NCBI GenBank assembly: GCA_020055645.1
Contig: CM034546.1
Span: 9,982,001 to 10,046,000, forward strand
Reading direction: 5' to 3'
DNA from: Tomocerus qinae
Lineage: Eukaryota; Arthropoda; Collembola; Entomobryomorpha; Tomoceridae
DNA: 64,000 nucleotides
In this document: one piece after another, positions 48,479 through 60,486 of the stretch
How the letters are laid out: each line of letters starts with the position of its first letter
Position numbering within the stretch: position 1 is the first letter of the stretch
Notes under the pieces: generated by a model
The model's input: the letters and a program-made list of their open reading frames with translations, nothing else
Told to the model about the DNA's origin: nothing
Database searches by the model: none
Program-made: the position numbers and the translations under genes

Positions 48479-48887
48479 TGTTTGGGAGAATGATAACCGT
48501 TACTCTTTTATTTCATAGGATACTGTGCCTGCGCGCACTTATTTAAATATAGCGTTCTTTTCTACCATTCTGTCTACCATTTCACATTAAATTGATTACG
48601 ATACTTGCTCCAGTGTGGACGCATGCTTTTTGTGCTCTTCACAGATCAATTCATTTTAGTGTAGTTATCTTTTAATTCTGATTAATTGTAACTACTTGTG
48701 TCACATTATCTTAGGTTAGTAAATAAAGTAGTTTAGTTTATTTACACCTGTGTGACTACATCATTTTTTGGTTAGTTTCATATTTCTGAAACCAGTACAC
48801 AACGCATAGCACCAGACACAAGCTAGAGATAGATATAAGTTCAACCCACAGTCCACTGCATTTCAATTGGGGAACCTCATCCCCACA
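48479..48887 (+). repeat. BEL 5' LTR
   Basis: Begins tgtttgggagaatgataacc and ends ccccaca. Contains an AT-rich TATA-like ttatttaaatatag (about 48539) and an aataaa (about 48721) usable for 3' end formation in the downstream LTR copy. Confidence 0.9.
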
Positions 48888-49158
48888 TTTGGTCCTTCGA
48901 TAGCCGAATCACTGTTGTGATTTTTGAACCGTTTTTGGACTTGTCATCGGGTCTCATTGTGTCACCTCTCGTGGACTTTCTTCAGTCAATTTCAAGTGGA
49001 CTGGTCGTTATCAAGCAACGTCATATTCATTGTGGTCCGTCGGTCATCGTTGGATATCGTCGATCACTTTCAGCCCAGGTTGCGTTCATCGTTGGATAGC
49101 GTCAATCAACATTTGTGGATTCACTACTATTTAGTAGTTTGCAATCAGAAGCTCCATT

Positions 49159-52100
49159 ATGGACAAACTCATCAACAAGAGAAGAGGATTGGCGGGTAAA
49201 ATAGACGCCCTTCATACTCTAGTCAGCAATCATGCTACTGCGCCTTTGGACGACAAGGACGTGAAACTGTATCTGGAATTGGTAATTGACCATCGAAAGA
49301 AAAATGAAGATTTATTTGATGAAATTCTATCTCTGTGCAAAACTGATGATCAATTCAGTTCAAATCAAATAATCTATGATCAAGATAATTCAAAATTATT
49401 AGCAATCAAGAAGAGCCTTCTCTTAATTCAGGATACCTTTCCAACTGCCTCATCAAGTAGTGCAAGTGCTACAACAGCAAAACCTACAGACGTTCGTCTA
49501 CCCAAACTGGAGATACCAAAATTCGATGGTAAGCTACAAGACTGGTCTACTTTTCATGACCTATTTACTACTTCAGTGCATGACAATGCCTCCTTGAGTG
49601 GGGCTCAGAAGCTTCAACATTTGAAGTCACTTCTAGTTGGAGAGCCATCAGTGCTTCTCAATGCAGTCAACATTACAGACCGTAATTATAACGAAGCCTG
49701 GAAGATATTAACCAGTCGTTATGAAAACAAGCGAGAAATTGTGAAAAGTCACTTGGATCGACTATTCAGTCAACAGAACCTTCAGGTGGAGGATCCAATT
49801 GCTCTACGCAAAATGGCAGATACCACTGGAGAATGCGTTCGAGCTCTTAAAATCATGAAGATTTCTACTGAACAAATTGGTGAGTTAATTATCATTCATT
49901 TGATTTCCCGGAAGTTGGATGGAGAGTCCAGACTTGAGTGGGAGAAGAAACTCGGTACTGATGAAATACCTACACTTAAAAAATTCGAAGAGTTCCTCGA
50001 CAATCACGTTCGAGTCACATTAGCAGCCGGTCTTAGTAAGTCAAAACCTACATCCAGTGTTAAGTCAGATTTTCGTAATAATCACAAAAAACCTATATCG
50101 GTTCATGTTGCAAATTCAAAACCCTGTTGTGTGTTATGTGAGAAAGAACATTACATAAATACGTGTGATGCATTCCTAAAGATGTCTGTGGACGAAAGAG
50201 AGCAAACAGCTCAAAGACTCAATTTATGTTTTAATTGTTTGGTCTATGGGCACACAATTTATAATTGCAAGTCCAAGAAGCATTGCAGGGATTGCACTGT
50301 TCGTCACAATACTTTACTTCATCGACAGAAAGTAAAGGAAACCAAGTCAGAACCGAAACCAGAAAAGCCTGTGGAGCCCAAGCCCCCATCAACGGTTACG
50401 TCAACCATGCACTTATCCAGTGAAGTCGGCAATTCAACAAATGTGTTGTTATCTACAGCTCTCGTCAAAGTTCAAGATTCAAATGGTGAATTTCAGTATT
50501 GTCGTGCCTTATTGGATACTGGATCGGAATCTACTATTATTACAAACAACTGTGTGCAGAAGCTCGGTCTTAAGCAAAAGCGAGCGAACGTCTCCATTTC
50601 TGGAATTGGAGCAGCTGACATCGGGACATCAACCTCGGTCGTCAACTTTCACGTAAAGTCCTGTGTAAATAAATTATTTACATTCAATGTTGACTCTTTA
50701 GTTATGTCTAAAGTGACTGGCCCGCAGCCAAAATCTCAAGTGAATTATACCAAGTGGTCCCATATTGATGGTCTACCATTGGCAGATCCCATGTTCTTTC
50801 GGCCATCTAAAATTGACATTTTATTTGGTAACGATGTTTTCCCAGATTTATTAATAGGCAGGAAAATTCAAGGCCCTGAGGGTGCTCCGACTGCAGTGCA
50901 AACAGAACTCGGTTGGGTATTAATGGGAAAATACAACAATTCGGGCCCAAAACACGTGTCTATTTATCATGCTAATTGTGATATTAGTTCAACTTTGCAG
51001 CAATTCTGGGAGTTGGAGGAAATACCGAAGTCATCTCCACTTTCACCAGAAGAAATTCAATGTGAGCAGCATTTTGAAGCCACTCACAGCCGTGACCCTA
51101 CAGGAAGGTACACAGTCAAATTACCCTTCAAGTCTAAAGCAAAACCACTTGGAGAATCAAGAAACAGGGCAGTCCAACGCCTTCTACAAATCGAACGAAG
51201 ATTTTCTTCTCAGCCTGAACGTCAAGATGAATATAACAAAATACTACAAGAGTATCTCGATCTTGGCCACATGGAACCTGTTCCAGCAACGGAATTAGAA
51301 AAGGCAAGTTATTATATGCCTCATCACTCAGTGTATAAACCCTCTAGTTCTACAACTAAAGTGCGTGTAGTGTTCGACGCATCAGCCGCCACTACTTCCG
51401 GTTCATCTCTCAACGAGACATTAATGGTTGGTCCTAAGTTACAGCAGGACCTAATCTCTATTTTGATGCGTTTTCGAGCAAATCGTATCGCCTTTACTGC
51501 AGATATTGCCAAAATGTATCGGCAATTTCTAGTGCATCGTGATGATGTTGACTTTCAACGCATAGTGTGGAGAAAGTCAAAGGACGAACCCATTCAAGAC
51601 TACAGAATGTTAACTGTTACTTTTGGAACTTCTTCAGCCCCTTATCAAGCGGTGAAATGCGTCCAGCAGTTAGCAAAAGATGAACAATTTCTCTTTCCTG
51701 AAGCATCAGTCTTGCTATTACGTGACCTTTACATAGATGACTTACTTTCAGGTGCGGATAGCGAAGAGAAAGCAATCGAAGTAAAGGAGCAGTTACTTCA
51801 ACTCACTCAACGTGGTCAACTGGAATTAAGGAAGTGGTCTTCTAATTCCTCATCATTTTTGGAGTCTCTCCCCGCCGAAATGAGAGAGACTAATTTACCT
51901 CTTCGAATTGATGTCGACGAGTCAGTCAAAGCTTTGGGTCTTCAGTGGAATCCTGCCACAGACTGTTTCAACTTTACAGTGAAAGTTCCAGTTATTAATG
52001 GAACAGTGACTAAACGGATCGTTGCATCTGAAAATGCAAAAATATTCGACCCTTTGGGACTTTTGTCTCCTGTGACGATCAACGCAAAATTGCTATTACA

Positions 52101-54315
52101 ACAATTGTGGAAAATCAGTTTGGATTGGGACAGCTCTCTCCCTGATGACATTTTGAACTCATGGATGGACTACCTACGTGAGTTACCGTGCATAAAGGAT
52201 ATTAAAATTCCTCGTTATGTTTCTGATGTAAACAGTAATAGTGCCCACAAGAAGTACTACTTACATGGTTTTTGTGATGCTTCCGAGGAAGCATACTCAG
52301 CTGCTGTTTATCTACGGACAGTGACCGATGGCAAAGTCATCACAGTGAAAATCGTTGCTGCTAAAACTAAGGTGGCCCCCTTGAAGCAGCAAACCCTTCC
52401 TCGATTGGAATTGTGTGGTGCAGTGCTCGTTTCCAGACTCATGTTGTGTGTGAAGGAGTCTCTGGAGTTGAAAATCGAAGATGCCTTTGGCTGGACCGAC
52501 TCAACCATAGTCTTAGCTTGGCTCGCGTCCCCACCCCAACGGTGGAAAACTTTTGTTGCCAACCGCATCTCCGAGATTCAAGGAGTCATCCCTTTCGAGA
52601 AGTGGAACCATGTGAAGAGTGAGGACAATCCTGCGGACTGTGCCTCTAGAGGAATTTCTCCTACTCTACTCGCAGACCATCCTTTATGGTGGAATGGTCC
52701 AACCTGGCTTATGGCAAAGGAAGTGCCCAACATAAAAGACTCAGTCCATTCAGATAATCTCGATGAAGAATTAGCTGTGGAGGAGCGAAAGCAGAAAGTT
52801 GTCATCTGTCTTGGTGAGGTTGACAAATCATCTCTCTTGTACAAATATTCATCTCTGCCCAAACTCCTTCGCATGACGGCGTATTGTTTCCGATTTTTGA
52901 ATAATACGCGTAAGAAACCAAATCAAATAAAATCGAAGTTCGTGACAATAGACGAACAGAACGCAGCCTTGACTTACTGGATCAAGATTGTACAAGAGGA
53001 AGAATTTCACGATGAAATCCATCTTTTGCAGAAAAAGAAGACGTTACCCTCAAAAAGCAAAATTATTTCTTTGGCTCCTTTTCTGGATAACGAGGGTGTT
53101 CTCAGAGTGGGCGGTCGTCTGAAGAACTCACCATGTGCTACAGACAAGAAGTTTCCTGTCTTGTTGCCTAAAAAACATACCTTGACAAATTTAATTGTGT
53201 CTCATTTCCATTTAGTGAACCTCCATGCAGGACCACAATTATTATTGGCATCCCTGCGGGGAAAATTCTGGATCGTTGCTGGTAACGAAGTTGTTCGATC
53301 GTTTGTGCGGAAATGTGTGATATGTTGCCGTTATCGAGCACAGGTCTCTCAACATCAAATGGGAGATCTTCCAGAAGCAAGAGTTACACCTGGACGTCCA
53401 TTCTTGAGATGCGGCGTCGATTATGCTGGACCTTTCTCACTTTCAACAACCCGAGGACGAGGACAGAAAACATCTAAGGGTTATATCTGTCTCTTCGTCT
53501 GTTTTGCTACAAGAGCAATTCACCTGGAGCTGGTGATGGATTTGACTACGGAAGCCTTCATCGCAGCTTTGCAACGTTTCGTTTCAAAACGTGGAAAGTG
53601 TACAGACATTTTTAGTGACTGCGGCACAAATTTTGTCGGCGCAGACAAGGAACTCAAGACTTTACTACAACAAGTTCAAGCTCAAGATCATGACACAAAA
53701 ATTGCAAACTGTGCTACAGAACTCGGCATTAGGTGGCACTTCAATCCACCTGGTGCACCTCATTTTACTGGAATCTGCGAAGCTGGTGTGAAATCAGCCA
53801 AATTCCATTTGAAGCGTGTAATGGGGAATTCTACTTTTACTGTGGAGGAGATGGTGACTACTTTGGCGCAAATCGAGGCCTGTCTCAACTCACGTCCAAT
53901 TACACCGATGTCAAGTGATCCTAGTGACTTGACAGCGCTTACTCCGGGACATTTCCTAATAGGAGAACCATTGACTGCCATCCCGCAACCTGACATCACT
54001 CATCTGCAAGAAAATCGGCTCTCTCGATGGCAGAAAACTCAGCAAGTCCTGCAACATTTTTGGAAGCGGTGGTCATCAGAGTATTTACCGCAACTACAAC
54101 AACGTACTAAGTGGAGCTCATCTCATCAAAATCTCAAGGAAGGTGACTTAGTACTAATCAAAGACGAGGATCTCCCACCATTAAAGTGGAAAATGGGACG
54201 TGTAATTAGTGTCTATCCAGGAAAAGACAATGTTGTGCGTGTTGTGACATTGAAGACTTCTTCTGGAAACATTCAACGTCCTGTCGTGAAATTGTGTTTG
54301 TTACCCATAGAATAA
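49159..54315 (+). CDS. BEL/Pao gag-pol polyprotein
   Basis: 1718 residues in one frame. Order: DUF1759-type gag (about 110-200, PKLEIPKFDGKLQDWSTF), CCHC knuckle (about 355, CFNCLVYGHTIYNC) and a second Cys cluster, A17-type aspartic protease (about 450, ALLDTGSEST), reverse transcriptase with YIDDLL (about 857), RNase H-like region (about 1036, GFCDASEEAYSAAVY), H2C2 integrase zinc site (about 1348, HFHLVNLHAG ... CVICC), DDE integrase core (GVDYAGPF about 1418, SDCGTNFVGA about 1487, CEAGVKSA about 1540), and a C-terminal DUF5641 domain (LSRWQKTQQVLQHFWKRW). It provides capsid, processing, cDNA synthesis and integration. No stop or frameshift is seen. It starts 271 bp after the LTR. Confidence 0.95.
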   Translation: MDKLINKRRGLAGKIDALHTLVSNHATAPLDDKDVKLYLELVIDHRKKNEDLFDEILSLCKTDDQFSSNQIIYDQDNSKLLAIKKSLLLIQDTFPTASSSSASATTAKPTDVRLPKLEIPKFDGKLQDWSTFHDLFTTSVHDNASLSGAQKLQHLKSLLVGEPSVLLNAVNITDRNYNEAWKILTSRYENKREIVKSHLDRLFSQQNLQVEDPIALRKMADTTGECVRALKIMKISTEQIGELIIIHLISRKLDGESRLEWEKKLGTDEIPTLKKFEEFLDNHVRVTLAAGLSKSKPTSSVKSDFRNNHKKPISVHVANSKPCCVLCEKEHYINTCDAFLKMSVDEREQTAQRLNLCFNCLVYGHTIYNCKSKKHCRDCTVRHNTLLHRQKVKETKSEPKPEKPVEPKPPSTVTSTMHLSSEVGNSTNVLLSTALVKVQDSNGEFQYCRALLDTGSESTIITNNCVQKLGLKQKRANVSISGIGAADIGTSTSVVNFHVKSCVNKLFTFNVDSLVMSKVTGPQPKSQVNYTKWSHIDGLPLADPMFFRPSKIDILFGNDVFPDLLIGRKIQGPEGAPTAVQTELGWVLMGKYNNSGPKHVSIYHANCDISSTLQQFWELEEIPKSSPLSPEEIQCEQHFEATHSRDPTGRYTVKLPFKSKAKPLGESRNRAVQRLLQIERRFSSQPERQDEYNKILQEYLDLGHMEPVPATELEKASYYMPHHSVYKPSSSTTKVRVVFDASAATTSGSSLNETLMVGPKLQQDLISILMRFRANRIAFTADIAKMYRQFLVHRDDVDFQRIVWRKSKDEPIQDYRMLTVTFGTSSAPYQAVKCVQQLAKDEQFLFPEASVLLLRDLYIDDLLSGADSEEKAIEVKEQLLQLTQRGQLELRKWSSNSSSFLESLPAEMRETNLPLRIDVDESVKALGLQWNPATDCFNFTVKVPVINGTVTKRIVASENAKIFDPLGLLSPVTINAKLLLQQLWKISLDWDSSLPDDILNSWMDYLRELPCIKDIKIPRYVSDVNSNSAHKKYYLHGFCDASEEAYSAAVYLRTVTDGKVITVKIVAAKTKVAPLKQQTLPRLELCGAVLVSRLMLCVKESLELKIEDAFGWTDSTIVLAWLASPPQRWKTFVANRISEIQGVIPFEKWNHVKSEDNPADCASRGISPTLLADHPLWWNGPTWLMAKEVPNIKDSVHSDNLDEELAVEERKQKVVICLGEVDKSSLLYKYSSLPKLLRMTAYCFRFLNNTRKKPNQIKSKFVTIDEQNAALTYWIKIVQEEEFHDEIHLLQKKKTLPSKSKIISLAPFLDNEGVLRVGGRLKNSPCATDKKFPVLLPKKHTLTNLIVSHFHLVNLHAGPQLLLASLRGKFWIVAGNEVVRSFVRKCVICCRYRAQVSQHQMGDLPEARVTPGRPFLRCGVDYAGPFSLSTTRGRGQKTSKGYICLFVCFATRAIHLELVMDLTTEAFIAALQRFVSKRGKCTDIFSDCGTNFVGADKELKTLLQQVQAQDHDTKIANCATELGIRWHFNPPGAPHFTGICEAGVKSAKFHLKRVMGNSTFTVEEMVTTLAQIEACLNSRPITPMSSDPSDLTALTPGHFLIGEPLTAIPQPDITHLQENRLSRWQKTQQVLQHFWKRWSSEYLPQLQQRTKWSSSHQNLKEGDLVLIKDEDLPPLKWKMGRVISVYPGKDNVVRVVTLKTSSGNIQRPVVKLCLLPIE

Positions 54316-54440
54316 GATATTTCAATCTTTTATAGTTTTTAATTATTTTATTCTTTTATGTTTTAATGATTATTTTATCATTCATTATTATATTACTATT
54401 AATTAATTAGTTGGATTATATCAATCCAAAGTGGGCGGAA

Positions 54441-54848
54441 TGTTTGGGAGAATGATAACCGTTCCTCTTTTATTTCATAGGATACTGTGCCTGCGCGCAC
54501 TTATTTAAATATAGCGTTCTTTTCTACCATTCTGTCTACCATTTCACATTAAATTGATTACGATACTTGCTCCAGTGTGGACGCATGCTTTTTGTGCTCT
54601 TCACAGATCAATTCATTTTAGTGTAGTTATCTTTTAATTCTGATTAATTGTAACTACTTGTGTCACATTATCTTAGGTTAGTAAATAAAGTAGTTTAGTT
54701 TATTTACACCTGTGTGACTACATCATTTTTTGGTTAGTTTCATATTTCTGAAACCAGTACACAACGCATAGCACCAGACACAAGCTAGAGATAGATATAA
54801 GTTCAATCCACAGTCCACTGCATTCAATTGGGGAACCTCATCCCCACA
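54441..54848 (+). repeat. BEL 3' LTR
   Basis: 408 bp, near-identical to 48479-48887; preceded by the purine tract and followed by the duplicated ATAAG. Confidence 0.95.
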
Positions 54849-54853
54849 ATAAG

Positions 54854-55128
54854 TGACAATAATTTTGCAGTAGTTAGCAAAACACTATAGCAAGGTAAAA
54901 CACTATAGTAAAGTGCTATAATTATAAGACCTTAAGTTTAGTATATAAGGAGAGTCAGCCTGTTGACTCTTTAGCTAGTTCTGGATTGGCAATGTAACAG
55001 TAACATTCTTTCTTGAATAAACTGTAAAGTACCAATATGAATTAGTCTCACACACTCCGACAATCTCTCATCATTTCTCAGAGCAGAAACTCTCCATCTT
55101 CACATCCAATTATACACATGCCGCCACA
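54854..55128 (+). repeat. Outer element 5' LTR, second part, with promoter
   Basis: 275 bp matching 62973-63247 except one base (54855). A TATA box tatataag lies at 54942-54949, followed by a short inverted repeat agagtca...tgactct (54951-54970) at the probable start site. The signal aataaa is at 55016-55021. Confidence 0.85.
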
Positions 55129-55319
55129 TGGTGTCCTATCGTGAGGGGAATTGAATTAATTGAATTGGAAAACGTGAAAACGGAGAAAAATGAACTGCAC
55201 AGAGAATTTGAGACATTACGGAGACAAAGAAAAATGGAGAGAGAGTAAGCAACCGCCTACAAGCCTCCCGCTACACAGCTTCTGCACTCACACACACATT
55301 ACGACAACCGCACAGAAAA

Positions 55320-55570
55320 AACTCCCAGAACAAGTTATAAAGAGCATTCCACAAAAAGAAACACTCTCAATCACAAAAATTCAAGGAGGATTCCTTAAAA
55401 GGAAAAACTCCCAGAATTGTGAGAAGAAGAGCATTCTTATTAAGAAAAACTTTCCACCACAAAAACCAAGGAGGATTCCTTAAAAGAAAAAACTCCCAGA
55501 ATTGTGAGAAGAAGAGCATTCTTAAAAAGAGGAAAAACTCGCAAACTTTAGTTCAAGGAGGATTCCGAAA
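55320..55570. repeat. ~86-bp tandem repeat in outer element leader
   Basis: caaggaggattcc recurs at 55382, 55467 and 55554. Each copy carries aaaaactcccagaattgtga and gaagagcattctta. It is non-coding and may be part of the packaging leader. Confidence 0.75.
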
Positions 55571-56589
55571 AATCACACTACATATCTAAAATTTGGAGAA
55601 ACACTTTAGAGTTTTACACTCAGCAGAGCATTCTCTACAGAGGATAACCTCGACAGAACTTTGCCGAAAGGTTGATGGTTCTCCGCGGATAATGACCGTG
55701 GTTACAACACAAACACGCACAATTTTTGTTTTTGAAAAACCCAAGTCACTTAAAAAATTTTTTTTTCCAGTCATTTAAATTTTCAAGTCATTTCATTCAT
55801 TTAATTTTTTCAAGTCAAGTCATTTATTTTGATTTCTTCAAGACATTTCATTTATTTCGATTACCCCAAATTCAATTGTCTTATTCAAATACCTACGTTA
55901 AATTTTTTTTCTGACCAATAGTAAAAGTAAAATTTTTAGAAGGAGATATCCTCAGATCCCGCATTCAAAACTCCAACTAAAAATAGACTACTATGTAAAG
56001 TATATGAAAGAGCCTTATCAATGAGTCATTTAAATATGTAGATACAAAGTACGAATGAATAGAGAGCCCATTAAGATTAGAAACACATTAAAGCACATCT
56101 GCTACTTATCAGCTTGAAAATGCAAACGCGGAGCAATAGCCAGATATATATGTCAGCTTATTAACTAACACACTCTCTCATACATTTTCCTTTGATTCCA
56201 CTCACCATCTATAACTAGCTCCACATGTGTAACATCAGGGCGCCCATAAAAACATGTATACGGATCCAAGTTCGAAACGTAGAAAAAGTTAGCTTTCAAT
56301 CAAGACAATACTTATTAGTTTTTCACTCGTTATTATGTCAGACAATAACAAATGAGATTGGCCACGTACGTACAATAGAGAATAATTGAGAATACAAAAC
56401 ACTTTAATTAAGTTAGCTACTTAATTCACGAGTGTACATTTCAGATAACCCTCACCTTTAGAAGAGAAATTGGAATTCTAGACCCAATTTAGCATCTTCT
56501 ATTTATGGAAATCAATAGTCATATCCACTAGCGTGGATCCTCACATTTGAGGTCATTAGGCCGGCAGCGATAAAACAGTACTGTTCGAA

Positions 56590-57500
56590 CAAAAGCCAGG
56601 GTTCGGGAGACCATAGTAGACCCACAACCACATCCACTCCCATTGGTAATAAAAATTCGGGAGACTATAGTAGACCCACAACCACATCCACTACCATTGG
56701 TAATAAAAATTCGGGAGACCATAGTAGACCCTAAACCACATCCACTCCCATTAGTAATAAAGGTTCGGGAGACCAGAGTAAACCTCAGAGACACATTCAC
56801 TCCCATTGTTATTGAAAATTCAGGAGACCATAGTTACCCCCAAAACCGCATCCACTCCCATTATTAAGAGAGAATTCGGGAGCCCATAGTTACCTCGCAA
56901 TCACTCCCATCGTCAATAGAAATTCAATAGATCATAACTACCCCAGAGAACGTATCCACTCCCACTGTCAATAGAAGTCGGGATATCATAACTACTACAA
57001 AAAAATACATCAACTCCCATTACGAATTCAAATATAGTAGTTCGGGAAACCTTAGATACCACAGAAACACATTCACTTCCATTATTAAGCAAAAATAGTT
57101 TGGAAGCATATAGTCACTACAACAATCCACCCCCATTGTTAATTAAAACTTGGAAAGAACATAGTTAACACTACTGGTTAACACTACAAAACCTACTCTC
57201 ATTGTTAAACAAACAAAATTAATTCAGGAGTTACCATAGCAACATATCCAGACTTATTGTTAAGAAATCATAAATAGTCCAGGAAACCAGAGAGCAATCA
57301 CGAAAATACATCTACTCCTAGTATAATAGTTAGAGAAACTACAGTAATAATCGAGACACATCTACTCCTATTGTTTAGCGAAAATAATAGTATGGCATAT
57401 CATAGTAACCATAGAGACGCATTCACTCCTTTCATCAAAAAAATAAATAGAAGTTCGAGAAACTGGAGTTATTATAGACATACGTCCACCCTCATAGTTT
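56590..57500. repeat. 54-bp tandem repeat, decaying downstream
   Basis: ttcgggagaccatag-type anchors lie at 56602, 56656, 56710, 56764, 56819 and 56875 (spacing 54, 54, 54, 55, 56), then weaker copies to about 57500. The first copies keep an open frame on both strands, which I attribute to the 18-codon period. Confidence 0.85.
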
Positions 57501-58469
57501 ACAACTACCTCAATAGATGTAATCTACCGACAGACACGTATCAATTTCCAGAGGATGTTCACAATTTTTTTCCCATTGATAGAACTTACGTAAACTTATC
57601 CACATTCATAAACAAAGACGACAGAAACCTGAGTAATCACAATAGAAAATAGTTACAGAATCAGATGCATCCATCCGTAGTCAAAAAAGAAGTCCACAAT
57701 CTTTTACGAAAGAAATTCAAGAAACACTTCCATTCCAATTGTTAGACATGAACAAAAATCAGACAAATAGAAGCCAAAAATGACTACTACCCAGAGACGA
57801 CTAATATATGGAAGCAGATTAAAAATGGATCATCTATTGTTCTATCCAGTAGCCAGTAACACTACGAGGCCCTAACCAACCATAAACTAAGAAAAGAAGC
57901 CATAGACGATCACATCCACCCAAAAGATGTTCAAACAAAAATCCATAGATGACCGTCCTTAGATGTTCAGCATAAATCATGCCAAATTCCATCCAAACAC
58001 CATTGAAAATTTACGACCCGATGACAACTGCAAATTTAGCTCCACAACAACTGACAGAAGATAATTATCAGTATCATTAAACTTAGAGATGTCCAACAAG
58101 AATCATTTGTACCACAAACCCTTTTCAAATCATTGTCCACCATTTCGACTTTAGAGAAGACAACCATAAAATGCCATAGATCACCTATAAGACAACATAG
58201 TTGGCACTACAATCGGATTTACAACCTAGCTACGCAGACGACATAACTGACATCCATCAATCAGATTTACAACCCAGCTACAATGCGACGAACTAAATTT
58301 CTACTGGTTGAAACAATACCACCAACAATCCAGATAAATACGACAGACTCCTATATAAACCAAACCCAAAATCCACAAAACTCCAGTCAAAAAGTATCAA
58401 TCAAGCTACACCAGTCTCTCTTCTACAGCATTTATCTCTTTCCACACTTAAACATAACAAAGAAACGTC
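57501..58469. other. Outer element internal sequence, no gene supported
   Basis: A-rich on plus, C over G, with many stops. Similar composition continues through the element and sets it apart from the flanking DNA and from the nested BEL. Confidence 0.5.
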
Positions 58470-60323
58470 ATGAACATCACACCGAAACTAACCCATCTCC
58501 AATGTCAATCTCAACCAGATTCGGAACTTGCCATTTTAGAATGGTCAATTAAAAATTTTTGGACAATAGTAGGTCAAGACCAACGACAATTTCGCCCATA
58601 CATGTCAGACAAGAAATTCCTCATCGGTAAACAAATCGGACACGACTCTATTTGGTCCATAATCTTAGACGCCAACAATGATCTGATCAAGATTTGGATT
58701 TACCTAGAAGATATAATCAAAGATCTACAACAAATCACACCGTATTTAGAGGTAGAGTTACTCTACCCCGATACACGATTACCCTACGTATCCAAAAAAA
58801 TACCCATTCCACTAGAAATAGCACCAGGACCCTCTGCCATTAACAATCGTTATGGATTCCCAGATCTATTTAGACTATCATCACTATGGCAAGACAGACA
58901 ATTCTACACTCCAAATGACGAACTCCTTATAAAAGTCAAAATTCACATAATCGGAGATACTTATCACTTAGATAACATTTCAAGAGTACAGACACCAAAA
59001 ACAGGAACTTGTCTATGCACTACCGATCAAGACTGTAAAAATAGATCTTATCATCAAAATTACATGATAGAATTATTGGAGAAGAAATTATTCACCGATC
59101 TAACCATAAAAACAACTAACAATGGAGAAATCAAACTATTTTCAGTACATAAAAACATTTTGGCAGCAGCCAGCGACGTCTTCCTTGCCCAACTTACCCT
59201 GCCCCTACAAGAAAAACAAATAAACCAAATCGATTTATCCGAAAACTCAGCGGAAGCAGTACAAGCTCTTCTCATTTTCATCTACTCAGGATGAGAAAAA
59301 TTCCCACAGGACATGCAGTACTTACTCGAAATAGCAACATTGGCTGAAAAATAATTCATTAAAACACTTAAGACAACAATATGGAATCACATCATAGATA
59401 AACTTACGAACGATAATATAGACACAGTACGACACATGGCCACTGTATTATGCCCTCCACCACAAGTTAACAGAATCCTTCAACATTTTAATACAACCTC
59501 AGGACCTTCACGCGTTCTAACTACAATACCCAGACACCCCTTTTTTCCTGAAGATTGTGACGACATGATTAACGGCGAAATGGTACCCCGGCCAAGAACG
59601 TTGAACGATCCAAAATTCATACAACGATGACCATTCGCCGTCTTCATGCAAGCTTTTAAGAGAAACAATGACAAAGAAAAACGTCACATTGACCAACACC
59701 CGACCACCGTAATAATTCAAGATTATACAAATAAAAGCTCCAATACAAAAGGACCACACCCATGTTCTACAACATCAATGAGAAAAGAACGTCCGTCTAC
59801 AAATGACCCACAACCATGTTCTTCAGCGTCATTAAAGAAACCAGCTTCAAAAACTACTACAAGCCCACAAAGAAAGTTATACAAGTGCCCTATTTGCCCA
59901 TTTTCAACCATTAGTCAACACTACTACAACCAACATCGAAACTCCCACTACAGATGCCAAAAAAGCCCACAATTCCTAACTAATAATGAAGAAAATTTAA
60001 AAATACACATGAGCATGCATATTGGTGACAAAAGTATCCAATGTCCAGTATGTAAAGCTATCTGCTCTTCTAAAGAAACTTTCAGAACGCATCGTAATCG
60101 CCACCACTCCGGAAAGAAAGACACCCTATTTACCACGAGAAGAACCATTACAGAAAATCATACCCAGAACGATACAGAAGACGATACAGAACAAGACAAG
60201 GAGAGTGACACAAATATTCACATAGCAACACCAAATATCACCAGAGATAAAAATAACTTTACAAGTGACCCTTCTGACACTTCCAGAGAAGTTACACCAC
60301 CAGACAGTCATAGGTCAAACTAA
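58470..60323 (+). pseudogene. MATH-BTB-C2H2 reading frame with three in-frame stops
   Basis: One frame spans 618 codons. MATH domain (about codons 20-160: LEWSIKNFW, RYGFPDLFRLSSLW, LIKVKIHIIGD). BTB/POZ domain (about 200 onward: LFTDLTIKTT, FSVHKNILAAASDVFLAQL, NSAEAVQALLIFIYSG). Then stops TGA at 59292-59294, TAA at 59352-59354 and TGA at 59628-59630, none with a frameshift. BTB-like and linker sequence continues between them. After the last stop come two C2H2-like fingers (KCPICPFSTISQHYYNQHRN; QCPVCKAICSSKETFRTHRN) and an acidic tail ending at 60323. MATH-BTB proteins of the SPOP type bring substrates to Cullin-3 ubiquitin ligases. This looks like a captured host-type gene. It may be dead, or expressed in pieces or by readthrough. 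Confidence 0.75.
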
Positions 60324-60486
60324 TAAAGACAACACGGCTCATTACACCAACCAACACAAACATACGTAACCCCAAAAATCTATTTCTTCACTTCAGAAAA
60401 TATTCCCATCCTCTCAGTCCTTCATCTCCACTCTTCGCGATCAATCCTTCTTCAACAAGTACCCTACATTTCTAAATTCTACAAAC

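Larger units (their letters stand above)
48479..54848 (+). mobile_element. Intact BEL/Pao LTR retrotransposon
   Basis: 6370 bp with a 5-bp TSD ATAAG. LTRs at 48479-48887 (409 bp) and 54441-54848 (408 bp) differ by two substitutions and one single-base indel. The primer-binding-like site tttggtccttcgatagccg follows the 5' LTR. The purine tract aaagtgggcggaa precedes the 3' LTR. One uninterrupted ORF encodes all gag-pol domains. No env is present. All features expected of a potentially active copy are there. Confidence 0.95.

Noticed and set aside
56528-56867. Gly/Cys-rich minus ORF and plus ORF in the outer LTR element
   Set aside because: 54-bp repeat equals 18 codons, so frames stay open by periodicity.
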